DNA from: Locusta migratoria
Lineage: Eukaryota; Arthropoda; Insecta; Orthoptera; Acrididae
Direction of reading: 5' to 3'
NCBI GenBank assembly: GCA_026315105.1
Contig: CM048744.1
Location: 316,021,270 to 316,085,269 of the forward strand
Length of the DNA stretch: 64,000 nucleotides
This document shows, piece after piece, positions 53,700-64,000 of the stretch (position 1 is the stretch's first letter; each line of letters opens with the position of its first letter). The position numbers and the translations under genes are program-made. The notes beneath the pieces were generated by a model, which worked only from the letters and a program-made list of their open reading frames with translations, did no database searches and had not been told where the DNA came from.

Positions 53700-54297
53700 T
53701 ATTGAACACGATACCTATTTTATTATAGGCAGTAAAATAACAAATGATGATCGCATTACAGAGGAAATAAAATGCAGAATGGCAATGGGTAGAAAAGTGT
53801 TCTTGAAAAAAAGAAAAATACTTTGTTAACATCCAATATTGATTTAAGCCTAAGAAAGTCCTTTCTGAAGGCATTTGTGTGGAGTGTTGCCTTGTATGGG
53901 AGTGAAACATGGACGATAAACAGTGTGGACAGGAAGAGGGTAGAGACTTTTGAAATGTGGTGCTACAGAAGGATGCTGAAGATAAGGTAGGTGGATCTTG
54001 TAACTAGTGAGGAGGTACTGAACAGAATTGGAGTGAAAAGGAATTTCTGGCATATCTTGACTAAAAGAGGGGATCGATTGGTAGGACACATTCTTAGACA
54101 CCAAGGAATTGTGAATTTAGCGTTGGAGGGATGTGTGTGGGGTAAATACCGCAGAGGAAGACCAAGAGATGGTTACAGTAAGCAGATTCAGACAGATGTA
54201 GGTTGCCGCTCTTATTTGAAGAGGCTTGCTCAGGATAGGGTATTGTGTAGAGCTGCATCAAACCACTCTCCGGACTGAAGACTACAACAAAAACATC
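53700..54297 (+). mobile_element. RTE LINE, 5'-truncated 3' end
   Basis: The last 600 bases of the RTE family are present, from the GSKITNDDR block through SVALYGSETWTINSVDR to the ending SNHSPD at 54278 and the ACTACAACAAAAAC tail. An A-rich insertion near 53810 and a deletion in the CRSYLKRL region break the frame. It is diverged from the 16-19 kb copy. Confidence 0.9.
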
Positions 54298-54480
54298 TAT
54301 TTAATATTATATTTGATGCATACGCTGCATAGACATTATGCTGCAGTAAATTCAGTGCATACTTGTTAATTAAATGCACTCTTTATGGCTTAATTACATA
54401 TATACTCATTTAAGTGTAGTTTATATTTTGAAATAAATGTTCGTGTTAAATAAATTTATAACTATGAAGAGAGAGAAAAG

Positions 54481-54645
54481 TGTGAGCTATAAAATAACAT
54501 ACGAGGGAAACGTTCCTGACACTAGCGCCACTTCGCAGCTAACACTGTTGTATTTCTATAACTGTCTGAGAAATACAAAAGTGTTAGCTGCCAGGTGGTG
54601 CTAGTGTCAGGAACGTTTCCCTCGTATGTTATTTTATAGCTCACA
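54481..54645. repeat. Hairpin element, 77-bp arms
   Basis: Arms at 54481-54557 and 54569-54645 pair without net indel; the outer 50 bases are essentially perfect (TGTGAGCTATAAAATAACAT at the tip). The loop is 11 bases. It lies between two RTE 3' fragments and may be a small foldback MITE; no clear target duplication is seen. Confidence 0.9.
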
Positions 54646-54654
54646 TTTCTACAA

Positions 54655-55045
54655 CTATTTGACGGACGATAAGGAGTTCAGACAAAAATACGATAGAAAC
54701 TTTTGAATTGTGGTATTACAGACGAATGATGAAAATAGATAGGTTGATCACGTAACAAATGACAAGGTGCTTAACCGAATTGGGGAGAAAAGGAGTTTCT
54801 GTCTTATTCTGACTAAGAGAATGGATAGATTGGTGGGACATACTCTGAAACGTCAAGGAATTGTCAACTTAGCATTAGAGGGAAGTGTGTGGGTAAAAAT
54901 CAAAGACCCAGGGACGAATACAATAAGCAGATTCAAAAGGATGTATGTTGTCGAAAGTATTCTCAGATGAAAAGACTTTGCACAGGACAGGGCAGCGTGG
55001 AGAGCTGCATCAAACCAGTCTGCGGACTGAAGATCACAACAACAA
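54655..55045 (+). mobile_element. Second RTE LINE 3' end, more diverged
   Basis: Frames read NRIGEKRSFCLILTKRMDRL, VGHTLKRQGIVNLALEGSVW and, shifted, the QKDVCCRKYSQMKRL region; the tail is GAAGATCACAACAACAAAC. It aligns with the same terminal region as the 53.7-kb fragment but is a separate, older insertion. Confidence 0.87.
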
Positions 55046-55692
55046 ACAACTGTTTGACATACCAGTTGATACGCACCGATTAGGGAAAGACTCGGATAGA
55101 CTCTGTGAGTTCAAAACTTTTTTAAAATTCGTTATGTGGTGTCGCACAAGTCTGAAGTGCGCGCCAAGTACTTTCGCCGCGCACCGCCATGCAAGCACAA
55201 CGCAGCGTTCTTACGCTGTCAGCCACGAGCGCCCTCTGCTGCAGTTCCGCTCGTGGCCACCACTGGACTGCATCGGTCACTTGGGATTAGGACAGGCTTC
55301 TACCTAGTTATACTATGTATCTGCATTCCACTAGACTGCTGCCCTCGAAGTATTACAATGTTTCTTCGAAATATATCTCTTGTTCTAATCTAGCTTAGTG
55401 TTTCTAGTTTCTGCTGTCCCACTGGCTGGTCACCTCATACTCTGTACCCGCACACGCATGCATCCTATTTCCCTGTGTCGGTCTCTCTCTACTCGGCCAC
55501 CGACACCTAGGACAACCGACGGAAACAAGACACAAATGCCGGCCACGGTGGCCGAGGGGACCTGCCGGCGGACGGCGAGGAGGAAGGTTGTGCCGTGCTG
55601 TACGCTGCGCCGACGCTGTTTACGAGTGGTGAGTCGCTGCGCTTGCTGTAGCGGTCTTCGTTTGCTTTACAGAAAATGAGAACGATTTCGTG

Positions 55693-57219
55693 ATGACGCA
55701 ACCGGCTGTAAAGGATAGGAAAGATACCCTGAGGTTCACGTTTGATAAGACCTTGGCCCGACCAAAATCGTTCGAAATTGAGGAATGGTTAGAGACTGAA
55801 TTTAAATTAGGACTAGATGACATAATTGGGATCCATCTGTCGATTATAAGCAGCATGGTTTTCGTGAAATTAGCTCGATCAGATTTATGCTCGAAAATTG
55901 TCGAATCTTGTGGAGGCGAGACAAAGTTTAAATACAGTGACGGAAAAGTTGGCACTGTTTACGTTTCTCATGCTGGCTTTGGAATACGGACAGTTCGCAT
56001 ATTTGAGCTTCCATTTGAAATAACCAGTGAAGAGATCGACGACGTGATTTCGAAGTATGGCAGAGTTATTAGCAACGTTGGCGAGAGATGGTCCAATGCC
56101 CACAAATTTCCGGTTCTAAACGGGGTGCGCCAATTGAAAGTCGATCTACGGAGACACATTCCATCGTACATTGAGGTTTGTGGTTACCGTGCGATAGTTA
56201 TGTACGATGACCAACCTAAGACGTGTGCAGCTTGTGGCAAAACAGGCCACGTGCGAGCCGAGTGCCTGCAGCGGCGCGTGGCGCAGCTGCCCGCCGGCGA
56301 GACAGACAGGCCCCCCGTGTTGACATCCATGCCCGTGACGTACGCCGCCGCGGCGCGCAGACCCGCTGCTACAACTGCGGTCCCCGAAGTCAGCACGTTT
56401 TATGAAGTACCTAAGGCAGATAACGTTGTGGAGACTGTAGAAACCTCACAACAGCACCCCTCTACGCATATTGAAACTCCAACATCTGCTGTAGCCGTGG
56501 AGGAACAGGTTTCTGATTTAAAAATGGACACTAGTCCAACGATAGTGGTGAATCAAGAAAATCGTCAGGAAGAGGAAGCTACTGCTGCTACTCAGACGCC
56601 ACCGTGCACAGAGCTGAATATTAATCTGACGGAATTGACCGGCGAGGAACACAAAAAGCTAGAGGTTTCAACCACAAAAGCCAAAGACCATGTTCAGGAA
56701 ACAACTTTCTCTACAAAAGAAAGTGGAGCTTCTCCACAACAAAGTCCTACAAGAAGAAATAAGAAGAGGAGACTTGCTGCTAAGAATGCTGAAGAACTAG
56801 CACGTCCCTTGCGAGAAAAAGCTAAGGAGATCAGCAAGAAGGAACGTGAGGAATCACTGAAGAATTCGGTTGCGAGCACGCAGCAACCCGAACTAGTGCA
56901 AGTTGAAAAACGTTCATTGTGTCTTATTCCACCGGACCATCTGCCACAAGGAAAAGTGAAGCAGAAACCCCCTCGCGATGTAAAAGTTTCTTCCGAAATA
57001 CGAGGTTCGAACGCAAACACCCTGAAGAGCAACCAGCACAAAAGCTGGGCAGAGGATTTAAATGAAAGGAATGCAGATGAAGAAATGGCAGATAATGTTA
57101 CAACCGCGAAGCCCCTTGACCAACAGGAAGATGAACTGAACATGATGGATACAACTTCCTTGGAACAGATGAGTGGCACAGGAGATGTTTCTGACAGCAC
57201 TTCATATGACGAATTTTAA
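55693..57219 (+). CDS. LINE ORF1, gag-like CCHC protein (508 aa)
   Basis: I start at ATG 55693. Residues 1-170 form a conserved-looking folded region with VRIFELPFEITSEEIDDVI near 100-115, resembling the RRM-like fold of gag-like LINE ORF1 proteins. A CCHC zinc knuckle CAACGKTGHVRAEC lies at 178-191. The C-terminal half is acidic and serine/threonine-rich with a lysine/arginine cluster (RRNKKRR, about 355). Such proteins bind element RNA to form the transposition particle. The TAA at 57217-57219 overlaps an ATG (TAATG), and ORF2 begins six bases later. Confidence 0.85.
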   Translation: MTQPAVKDRKDTLRFTFDKTLARPKSFEIEEWLETEFKLGLDDIIGIHLSIISSMVFVKLARSDLCSKIVESCGGETKFKYSDGKVGTVYVSHAGFGIRTVRIFELPFEITSEEIDDVISKYGRVISNVGERWSNAHKFPVLNGVRQLKVDLRRHIPSYIEVCGYRAIVMYDDQPKTCAACGKTGHVRAECLQRRVAQLPAGETDRPPVLTSMPVTYAAAARRPAATTAVPEVSTFYEVPKADNVVETVETSQQHPSTHIETPTSAVAVEEQVSDLKMDTSPTIVVNQENRQEEEATAATQTPPCTELNINLTELTGEEHKKLEVSTTKAKDHVQETTFSTKESGASPQQSPTRRNKKRRLAAKNAEELARPLREKAKEISKKEREESLKNSVASTQQPELVQVEKRSLCLIPPDHLPQGKVKQKPPRDVKVSSEIRGSNANTLKSNQHKSWAEDLNERNADEEMADNVTTAKPLDQQEDELNMMDTTSLEQMSGTGDVSDSTSYDEF

Positions 57220-57224
57220 TGTAA

Positions 57225-60200
57225 ATGAATAACAATATGAACGCAAGACAAGCTTTCAAAGTCGCCACGCTGAATATTAATAAGATACGCTCCTCCATCC
57301 GTCTCCAACACGTGAAAGATTTTGCTTACGCAGCCGATATTGATATATTACTTTTGCAGGAAGTATCAGATATCAATCTCGATGCGATACAGGGCTATAA
57401 CGTAATCACCAAACCTGGCAACGGTGCAGAACTAGGAACCGCAATTTTAACGAAAGAAGGTATTCGAGTCGAAGAAATAGAAAAACTTGTAAGCAGCAGA
57501 GGAATTGCGGCAACTATCAACAACACGCGTATTATCAATGTGTACGCTCCATCCGGGAATAATAACAGACGTGCGAGAGCGGAATTTTATACAAGTGACA
57601 TCGTTCCTCTCTTCCGTAACCATAAAGATCATATTATCCTAGCCGGTGACTTCAATTGTGTTCTTAATCCCAAAGATCAGATACCGAACTGTAATAAATC
57701 CATCGAACTTGAGCGTATAGTACAACAACTGAAATTAACCGACACCTGGGAGCATACCCACGGTGCGGCGCCTGGGTTTACTTACTTTACCAGTCATTCA
57801 GCCAGCAGGCTGGATAGAATTTATGTATCAGCTGATATGAAGGACCACATTCTCCAATCTGAAGTGTGGCCCACCTGCTTCTCTGATCATGCGGCATACA
57901 TCACAACAATTAATTTGCAAAAACAAGAGACCTACCGAGCTAGAGGTTTATGGAAACTAAACATCTCACATCTGCAAGATGAGGAATGTCGCGTGGTGAT
58001 TACTAATGTCTGGAAACAATGTGAGAACAGAATACCGTCATTCAGTTCGGTCACAGCTTGGTGGCTGCAGTGTGCGAAGCCTAAGATACGAAAAACGCTG
58101 ATTGAATACTCACGACAGAGGAACTTTTGGTATAAAAAAACAACTGAATTTTATTTTCAATGTCTTAGGGATTTGTACACCATGGATGAACAAATGATAG
58201 ACAATTACACAAGGATTCAGAAAATCAAAGCAAAAATTTAACTCTAAAACGGAAGCAAGCGGAAGGTTTCAAAATACGATCTAGAGTGCAGAATAATATA
58301 AACGGGGAAGAACCGTCAATATTCCACGTTATGCGTGAAAACAAGAGAGGGAGTAGAAAAATCCTGACAGAACTTAAGTTACCTAATGGACAAATGCTTA
58401 GGAAACAAAATGAAATTAAAGATGCAATTCATAACTACATATCGGAACTAATGTCACATAAACACATTGATGAAAATATGCAGTATGAGCTGACAAGCAA
58501 CGTAACAGGCAGACTGACTGTGGAGGAACGAGGACATCTCACGACGGATATAGAAGAGGACGAGCTGAAAGATGCAATTGCACGGAGTCCTAAAAATAAA
58601 TCCCCAGGACCTGATGGGATACCCATAGAATTTTACCAAGTGTTCTGGCCTATACTGAAGAGCAAATTACTATGTATGTGTAACGAACTTCTGACCGGCA
58701 ATGTCGACATCCCAAAAGAATTCCCAGAGGGCGTTATAGTCCTAATTCCTAAGAACTCAGCAAGCAGAGGAATTGAAAATTTACGTCCGATCACACTATT
58801 GAATAGTGACTATAAGATTTTCGCACGCATTATGGCAAGAAGAATGAAATTGATCATGAATTCAATAACTGGCCAGTACCAAAAATGTGTTGGTAAAGAC
58901 AGAAGTATCTTACAAAATATATGCGAATACCGGGATATAATATCAACTGCGGAAGTCTGTCGAATAAAGTGTGCAATAGTGTCGTTAGACTTTGAGAAGG
59001 CCTTTGACAGAGTAAATCATCAATACCTTCTTAATACCATGAAAGTAGTGGGGTTCTCTCCGGGTTTTCTGCGAATAATTGAACAAATATTACGTAATAG
59101 CGTAGCACGTATAATGATAAATGGACAATTAAGCCAACCGATTATGATGGATTCCTCTGTAAGACAAGGATGTCCCATGTCAATGGCGTTATTTGCCATT
59201 GCGATCGAACCTCTGCTTTCCACGTTTACACAACAACTACAAGGACTGCAGATATATAGCCAGAAAATAGTATGTAACGCGTATGCAGATGATGTTGGCT
59301 TCCTGGTTATGAACGAGCAAGAAGTGGCGCAAGCTCTGCAGATTGTGCACAAATATGAACTGGCATCCGGAGCGAAGCTAAACAAAAGGAAGTCAGGCAT
59401 TATGAATATAGGTAGAGGGAAATGTACGCGAAGCATAGAACAGTTACCAGAAGTAGATCAACTCAAGTGCTTAGGGATTGAATTCAGGAATAATATCCAG
59501 CGTACTATCGCTGTAAACTACAGACGACTACTTGCTAAAATACGTGCAGTTATTCAAGAAAACAGACTGAGGCACCTTGACGAACTTCAAAAAACCACTC
59601 TTGTTAATGTATATGTGACATCGAAACTTAATTATGTAGCACAAGCCTTTCCCGTACCGCACGGCATCGCCAATAGAATCATGTCGGCATTGGGGAACTT
59701 TGTCAGCCAAGGAAATATTTTTAAAGTGAAGTTCAGCACACTCACTCTTCCTACACAGAAAGGTGGACTGAACCTCACAGATGTCAACTATAAGTTAAGA
59801 TCTTTATATGTGTGCAAGACGTACAAGATATGGAAAACGTCGCCCAACAGCCTCACGGCCCATCTGCTAAATGAAATAGTTCCTGTCAGCATACAACCTC
59901 CAATTGATGTACATCACATTCCTATTGGCTTTTATCATCTTAGACACTTTTTAGTCGAATATAGCTATATATCTCAGAAAATAACAGGACAGAAGATGAT
60001 GATCGTGAAGGAAGTTTACAAGGAACTCATGAAAAACAAGGAAACTAATGCCATCGAACAAAAATATCCTGTTGATGACTGGCCAATAATTTGGAAAAAT
60101 ATTCACGACCCTAACCTTCCTTCTAAAGTAAGAGCCACATGGTACAAAGCTGTAAACCGGAAAATAACAACTAACGACAAACTTCATGCCATACATCTCG

Positions 60201-60559
60201 TCAACTCTCCCTTATGTGCATCATGCCATCTTACTGATACAGAAGAACACAGGCTGGTATGTGACAGTGTCAAGGACATTTGGCAGTTGGTCACAAAGAA
60301 ACTAGCGACGATCAATAGGACGACGCCTAATGTCTACAAACCATCAGACTTTTTGAACCCACAGGCAAATCCTTACCCCATGACCAAACGAAATGCCGTC
60401 AATTGGATAATAGGACACACAGTGCACTACATCATGACGTACGATAAAAAGAGCAAGGAAGATTACTGGCTCTATATCACGACCCAGCACCATACACTAA
60501 CTCGAAGAAAAAATTACCAAAAGCATTATGCATGTTTTCTGAGAAGAACAATCATCTGA
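57225..60559 (+). pseudogene. LINE ORF2 (endonuclease-RT-zinc ribbon) with one frameshift
   Basis: The endonuclease (57225-58241, 338 codons) shows VATLNINKIRS, LLLQEVSD, IINVYAPSG, LAGDFNCVL and CFSDHAAYI, so all expected catalytic positions look present. The frame shifts at the A run at 58232-58236, where one base appears missing; downstream the other frame is open across the gap and continues to 60559. The RT includes NLRPITLLNSDYKI, SLDFEKAFDRV, SVRQGCPMSMALF and the catalytic YADDV (about 331 codons into the second frame). A zinc ribbon, CASCHLTDTEEHRLVC, lies at about 644. A sequencing error in the A run would make the element intact. Confidence 0.87.
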
Positions 60560-61112
60560 AACGATGATTGTAACAAAACATTCTTAATGAAATATTAAGC
60601 GCTGAAATTTTCGGCCGGTTGCGTAATCGGATTTAAGAGAAGCCCCAGTTTTGCAACAAATATTGATTAGATGAGAGGATGAACATTTCTAATTCGATTA
60701 TCAATGGTAAAATACGAAATAAATTTCGAGAAGACGAACTCCGAGGGCATACACCGTGCTGAAAAAGGAACGCCTTTATAGAATGATATGATTGATTTAT
60801 CAGCCTTCATCAAGACCCCTTTATTTCCAGGTCATTTGCATCCATAGCAGTTCAGGAGGAAGGAGAAGGATCAATTTTTATTTATTTATTTTAGGTCATG
60901 TTTATATTTAATTTGGCTTTCGTAGAAGAACATTAAAAACAAAAACTTCGAAGAAGAAGTTTCAATTTAGTTTCAGAAAAACTTTTTCTTTCACAGACTC
61001 AAGAAGGAGTCCTCACGACAATTTAACTCTTTTACAGGAAGAAATTTTATTTGTATCTAAAGAAGAAATTAGCTTTTTCCTTTTAGAAATACAAGTATCA
61101 TATCATAGCTAC
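60560..61112 (+). other. 3' untranslated region of the Tx1-like LINE
   Basis: Non-coding, A-rich sequence between the ORF2 stop and the A tail. GAAGAAG-type motifs recur near 60950-61070. No gene is present. Confidence 0.75.
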
Positions 61113-61323
61113 TAAAAAAAAAAAAAATAAAAAAAAGGGGACTAAGGCGCTCCAGTCACGGTCTGCGCGGCCACTGCGATCGGGGGTTCGAATCCCCCCT
61201 CGGGCATGGATATTTGTGCCGTCCTAGTTCGTAAGTAGTTCATAAGTAGTTTGTAAGTTTAGGGACTGATGACCCCGTAGTTAAGTCCTATGAGCTTAAC
61301 GAACATTTGAACAAGACACAAAA

Positions 61324-61766
61324 CCTTATTAACAATAATCAATAAAACCCGGGCTCCTACCTATATTTGACGCGGCAAGAACACCGAGAGTATTTTACGC
61401 AATAAAACCCATCACTTGATACATTAATGGGCCAATTTATGTTACTACTTTCTTGTGAGATGTTATGCCCCTGTTGTGTTATACATTTCGTTAACTGACT
61501 ACCATATCCTGCAGTATCCTAAATTACTACGACGGGATAGGCTAATTTACTGATTCCTGGAGTGTCACAGGTGTCAGTGTTGTACAATCCTTCTCTGTGG
61601 CCATGTCTGCCGAGCGAACCCAACAGACGTGCCCCTGGCACTTACTTAGCCTACGTCTTCATTTTTCGTTTTCTTTGTGACTGTAAATCACGTCCTCTAG
61701 CAAATCGCGGTTGACTTCTATGTTCCTCCAGCGTTAACTGCAGATATCATGACAGTTACTGAAATA
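61324..61766. other. No recognisable gene
   Basis: About 440 bases after the nested stack with no coding signal. Confidence 0.5.
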
Positions 61767-61768
61767 TA

Positions 61769-61875
61769 CGAGGTACGTCCAGAAAGTAAGTTCCGTTTGG
61801 TTATATAAAACAAACGTGTACAGATACAGAAAAAATATTTATTGTACAAAAATCTACAACTGTTAAACTACTCCT
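61769..61875 (+). mobile_element. Mariner-family left-end fragment
   Basis: After TA at 61767-61768 the sequence CGAGGTACGTCCAGAAAG and the following TACAGATACAGAAAAAAT and CTACAACTGTTAAACTACT match the left end of the element at 3898-4474. The right end is missing. Confidence 0.8.
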
Positions 61876-62024
61876 ATTTCTCTTTCACTCGTACCCTACT
61901 CTCTATCCATTTCAGTTTCGCTTTAAAATGCGAAATGTGTTGTGAATGCAGCTGGTAGTAAACACGTAATAAATAACATCCTCGTGTGTATGGGGCAGAT
62001 TTTCATGGATTTCGTCGTTTTTAA

Positions 62025-62217
62025 ATCAAAATGTTTGTTAAGCTTATGGGACTTAACTACGGGGTCATCAGTCCCTAAACTTACAAACTACTTATGAACT
62101 ACTTACGAACCAGGACGGCACAAATATCCATGCCCGAGGGGGGATTCGAACCCCCGACCGTAGTGGCCGTGCTGACCGTGACTAGTGCGCCTCAGTCACC
62201 TCGGCCACCGCGGCCGG
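62025..62217 (-). mobile_element. tRNA-derived SINE, complete
   Basis: Well-preserved minus-strand copy with GGGGGGATTCGAACCCCC and CTACTTATGAACTACTTACG. The target duplication CGTCGTTTTTAA is at 62013-62024 and 62218-62229. Confidence 0.94.
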
Positions 62218-62647
62218 CGTCGTTTTTAATATTATATGTCCCGAACTAGTATGATAGTGGTAATACGATGTATTTCATAAGAGACTGTGCATACTGTCTG
62301 CAAAATATATAGCGAGCAGAGCAGTAACGGTGTAAATAGCAAAAGCCCATTCCTGATGGGGCGGTTTTTCAAGAACCTAATTCCATATGGCCTCATATCT
62401 TATGAGCTATGATTTAATTTTCGAAGGTACATTCAGTGAAACTTTTGTATACTCTATGTAAAATGTGTTTTGAAAAAAAAAATAGTGGAGTAGAAGTAAT
62501 AAATTATGACATCATGCCGACTGGCGTAGTTTTACTACGTGCAAGTAAGTAAATAGTAAGTATCAAACAATAAATCAGTGTCCAGAGATATATTTTGTCT
62601 CTATATAAACCTCAAGAGGTTTTGATTAAAAATTACAGGTTAATTAC

Positions 62648-62717
62648 AGCTCGGCCGGGATTCGAACCCAGGACTTCCCGCTTACAAGGCAGGCGCCATG
62701 CCACTAAGCCACAGTGA
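62648..62717 (-). pseudogene. tRNA-Thr(TGT)-like pseudogene or SINE head
   Basis: The minus strand folds in part as a tRNA: D arm GGCTTAGTGGCATGGC, anticodon arm CCTGC-CTTGTAA-GCGGG with anticodon TGT, and T arm CTGGG-TTCGAAT-CCCGG. The acceptor stem pairs at only about half its positions (GTCACTG against CCGAGCT). This points to a pseudogene or a tRNA-Thr-derived SINE, not a working tRNA. Confidence 0.65.
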
Positions 62718-62769
62718 CTTCACGTCCCGCTCTACAACACAAATTCTGCTTATGTTCCCCTATATGAAT

Positions 62770-62945
62770 ACATTCAAATGTTTGTAGTGATTATGGGACT
62801 TAACTACGGGGACATCAGTCCCTAAACTAGCTTATCCTAAGGACGGCACAAATATCCATGCCCGAGGGGGAATTCGAACCCCCGACCGTAGTGGCCGTGC
62901 AGACCGTGAATGGAGCGCCTCAGTCCCCTCGGCCACCGCGGTCGG
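62770..62945 (-). mobile_element. tRNA-derived SINE
   Basis: Minus-strand copy with a shortened body (the AACTACTTATGAAC segment is deleted) but a clear head and CCCCCGACCGTAGTGGCCG. No unambiguous target duplication noticed. Confidence 0.9.
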
Positions 62946-62949
62946 CCTG

Positions 62950-63565
62950 CATTTGTTGTTTCTACTTCTAAATATACATTTTCATTGATTTAGCTTCTAA
63001 AATTGATTTCCTAATAAAGTATTTTGATACAACTTGCCACCCCTTGTTGCACCATTCATGTCAGAATTCAAAACATCCCGAAACAAATTTTTTTTTTTAA
63101 TTCTAACCGTGGCCCTAAATGCAAATTTTCGCATTTCTAGCATCAAAATATTCTTGGTAGCACCCTTAAAAGTTCCCTTATGTCACCCGCTTAATGGTTG
63201 AATTTCCAAAAATATCGAAACACATATTATTAAAATAAAAAATAAAAATCTAATTCCGAAGTTTTGTTTTTCTTTCTTCAAAATTGTCTTGTTTTAAAAA
63301 AGCGTTCATCATCTATTTCACCGCCTTAGGGATGGAAATGTCAGAAAATCGCTGATGCCTACAGTGTAAGATAAAGAACGTCTACAAATTTTAGGTTTCT
63401 GTCGTCTGTATATTCACTTTTCAGCGCCGTTTTCTGTCTTTTAGAAATGGATCGAAAACGCGAAATTTTTCTTTCTTACGCTTTGGCATCTTTCTTAGAA
63501 GTTTTTCTTTTCATACTGCAACAGGCACATATTTTCCTTTATTGGTACCCTTGTTGCAGAACAAT
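62950..63565. other. No recognisable gene
   Basis: AT-rich sequence with a T run near 63090; no domain in any frame. Confidence 0.5.
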
Positions 63566-63569
63566 AACT

Positions 63570-64000
63570 GAAGAATGTACATCACGTTTCGCTGTATATA
63601 ATCTCTTTGCTATTATAGTGTCAAAAATCATCGCTGGTCTTCAGTCCGAATTTTATATAAGCTGACGACTTTCAACCGCTATATCCTCCATCTCTTACAG
63701 TTACCGACACGGAACTGCTATGGTGTGCAACGGGAGACTTTGTACTACAACATCACAGAGAGATTGTTCGTGTCCACTGCGTAGTTTTTGCTAAGGAGCA
63801 AAATCTTGACACCCACACGTAGAATTTTAGCAGTCAGTAAATTTCAACTCCCATATCTTCCACCTCCTTATCGTTGTCAACCCTCTACCACCATAGTGCA
63901 CAATGGAGACTGCTGCCTACTTCCACATACAAACGCTATTGCTATGTGCAGTTTTGGCTGCAGAGTGAAATATATGCACAAACATCTCTCTCTTACTCTC
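63570..64000 (-). mobile_element. Helitron-family repeat, partial, runs off the window
   Basis: CATCACGTTTCGCTGTATATAA, GTCTTCAGTCCGAATTTT and GACGACTTTCAACCGCTATAT match the body of the copies at 5698 and 42299. Its CTAG end is missing and the other side is beyond the window. Confidence 0.6.

Larger units (their letters stand above)
55562..61135 (+). mobile_element. Tx1/L1-like two-ORF LINE, nearly intact
   Basis: The element is inserted in the SINE head with the 7-bp duplication AGGGGAC at 55555-55561 and 61136-61142. It has a short 5' leader, ORF1 (55693-57219), ORF2 (57225-60559), a 3' UTR of about 550 bases and an A-rich tail at 61113-61135. An upstream endonuclease, NLRPITLLNSDYKI and YADDV RT blocks, and a C-terminal zinc ribbon suggest the L1/Tx1 group, though related clades are possible. 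ORF1 is intact and ORF2 has one frameshift. Confidence 0.88.
55537..61309 (+). mobile_element. tRNA-derived SINE, split by a LINE
   Basis: The first 25 bases of the SINE head (TGCCGGCCACGGTGGCCGAGG and GGAC) lie at 55537-55561. The rest, from TAAGGCGCTCCAG through the B box to CGAACATTTGA, lies at 61143-61309. The SINE's target duplication AACAAGACACAAA is at 55524-55536 and 61310-61322, so both parts were one insertion into the LTR. Confidence 0.9.
55135..61323 (+). mobile_element. Solo gypsy-type LTR, split by later insertions
   Basis: The LTR starts TGTGGTGTCGCACAAG at 55135, as in the complete gypsy element, and follows it with many substitutions and indels to ACAAGACACAAA at 55536. Its last bases reappear after the SINE at 61310-61323. 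Flanking CGTTA (55130-55134) and CCTTA (61324-61328) are a plausible old 5-bp target duplication with one change. No internal gypsy sequence is present, so the internal region was lost by LTR recombination. Confidence 0.82.

Noticed and set aside
53650..54104. Minus-strand frames opposite the RTE 3' end
   Set aside because: They recur in the same antisense position in every RTE copy, so they are shadows of the LINE coding strand.
55537..55561. SINE-like head as part of the LINE's own promoter
   Set aside because: The remaining SINE follows the LINE tail and the target duplications match, so it is a split SINE.
62648..62717. Functional tRNA-Thr gene
   Set aside because: The acceptor stem pairs at only about half its positions, so a pseudogene or SINE head is more likely.

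Overview
The window looks like insect intergenic DNA, most likely from a grasshopper or locust (order Orthoptera). The inference rests on large non-coding spacing, a dense mix of decayed and young transposons, and many copies of a tRNA-derived SINE whose head and tail resemble repeats common in Schistocerca/Locusta genomic sequence; no database was searched. I see no convincing host protein-coding gene, no functional rRNA or tRNA gene and nothing bacterial. Every long reading frame I can interpret belongs to a transposable element.

Layout. 1-3.3 kb: decayed minus-strand RTE-type LINE. 3.9-4.5 kb: short mariner derivative. 4.67-5.18 kb: foldback of two opposed tRNA-like SINE arms. 5.7-6.56 kb: truncated Helitron copy split by a SINE. 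6.6-19.6 kb: nested stack in which a helicase-like remnant was invaded by a young Ty3/gypsy LTR element (6667-12317, TSD CCCAC) and by a hAT element (12461-19473, 8-bp TSD), and the hAT was in turn invaded by a full-length RTE LINE (15973-19262, 12-bp TSD) with one long open frame. 20-28.5 kb: LINE scraps, SINEs, two long inverted repeats with hammerhead-ribozyme-like cores, and a piggyBac deletion derivative (24492-25409). 29.03-32.87 kb: nearly full-length CR1 LINE whose ORF1 carries an SGNH esterase-like domain. 33-44 kb: palindromes, nested CR1 fragments, a CpG-rich patch, a complete short Helitron (42299-43206) and another LINE fragment. 44.4-46.6 kb: SINE cluster. 47.2-48.2 kb: near-perfect 0.73-kb palindrome. 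49.3-53 kb: mostly unrecognised AT-rich DNA. 53.7-55.05 kb: two RTE 3' ends separated by a hairpin. 55.1-61.3 kb: three-layer nest, a solo LTR holding a SINE that holds a 5.6-kb Tx1/L1-like LINE with intact ORF1 and a single frameshift in ORF2. 61.3-64 kb: mariner end, SINEs, a tRNA-Thr-like pseudogene and part of a third Helitron-family copy.

The elements do not form a pathway. They record successive insertions, which can be ordered where target duplications survive. The most unusual signals are the number of long inverted repeats (ten recognised), the recurrence of CUGANGA...GAAAC hammerhead-like cores typical of Penelope-like retroelements, the two deep nests, and a gypsy element with almost identical LTRs but a badly damaged pol.
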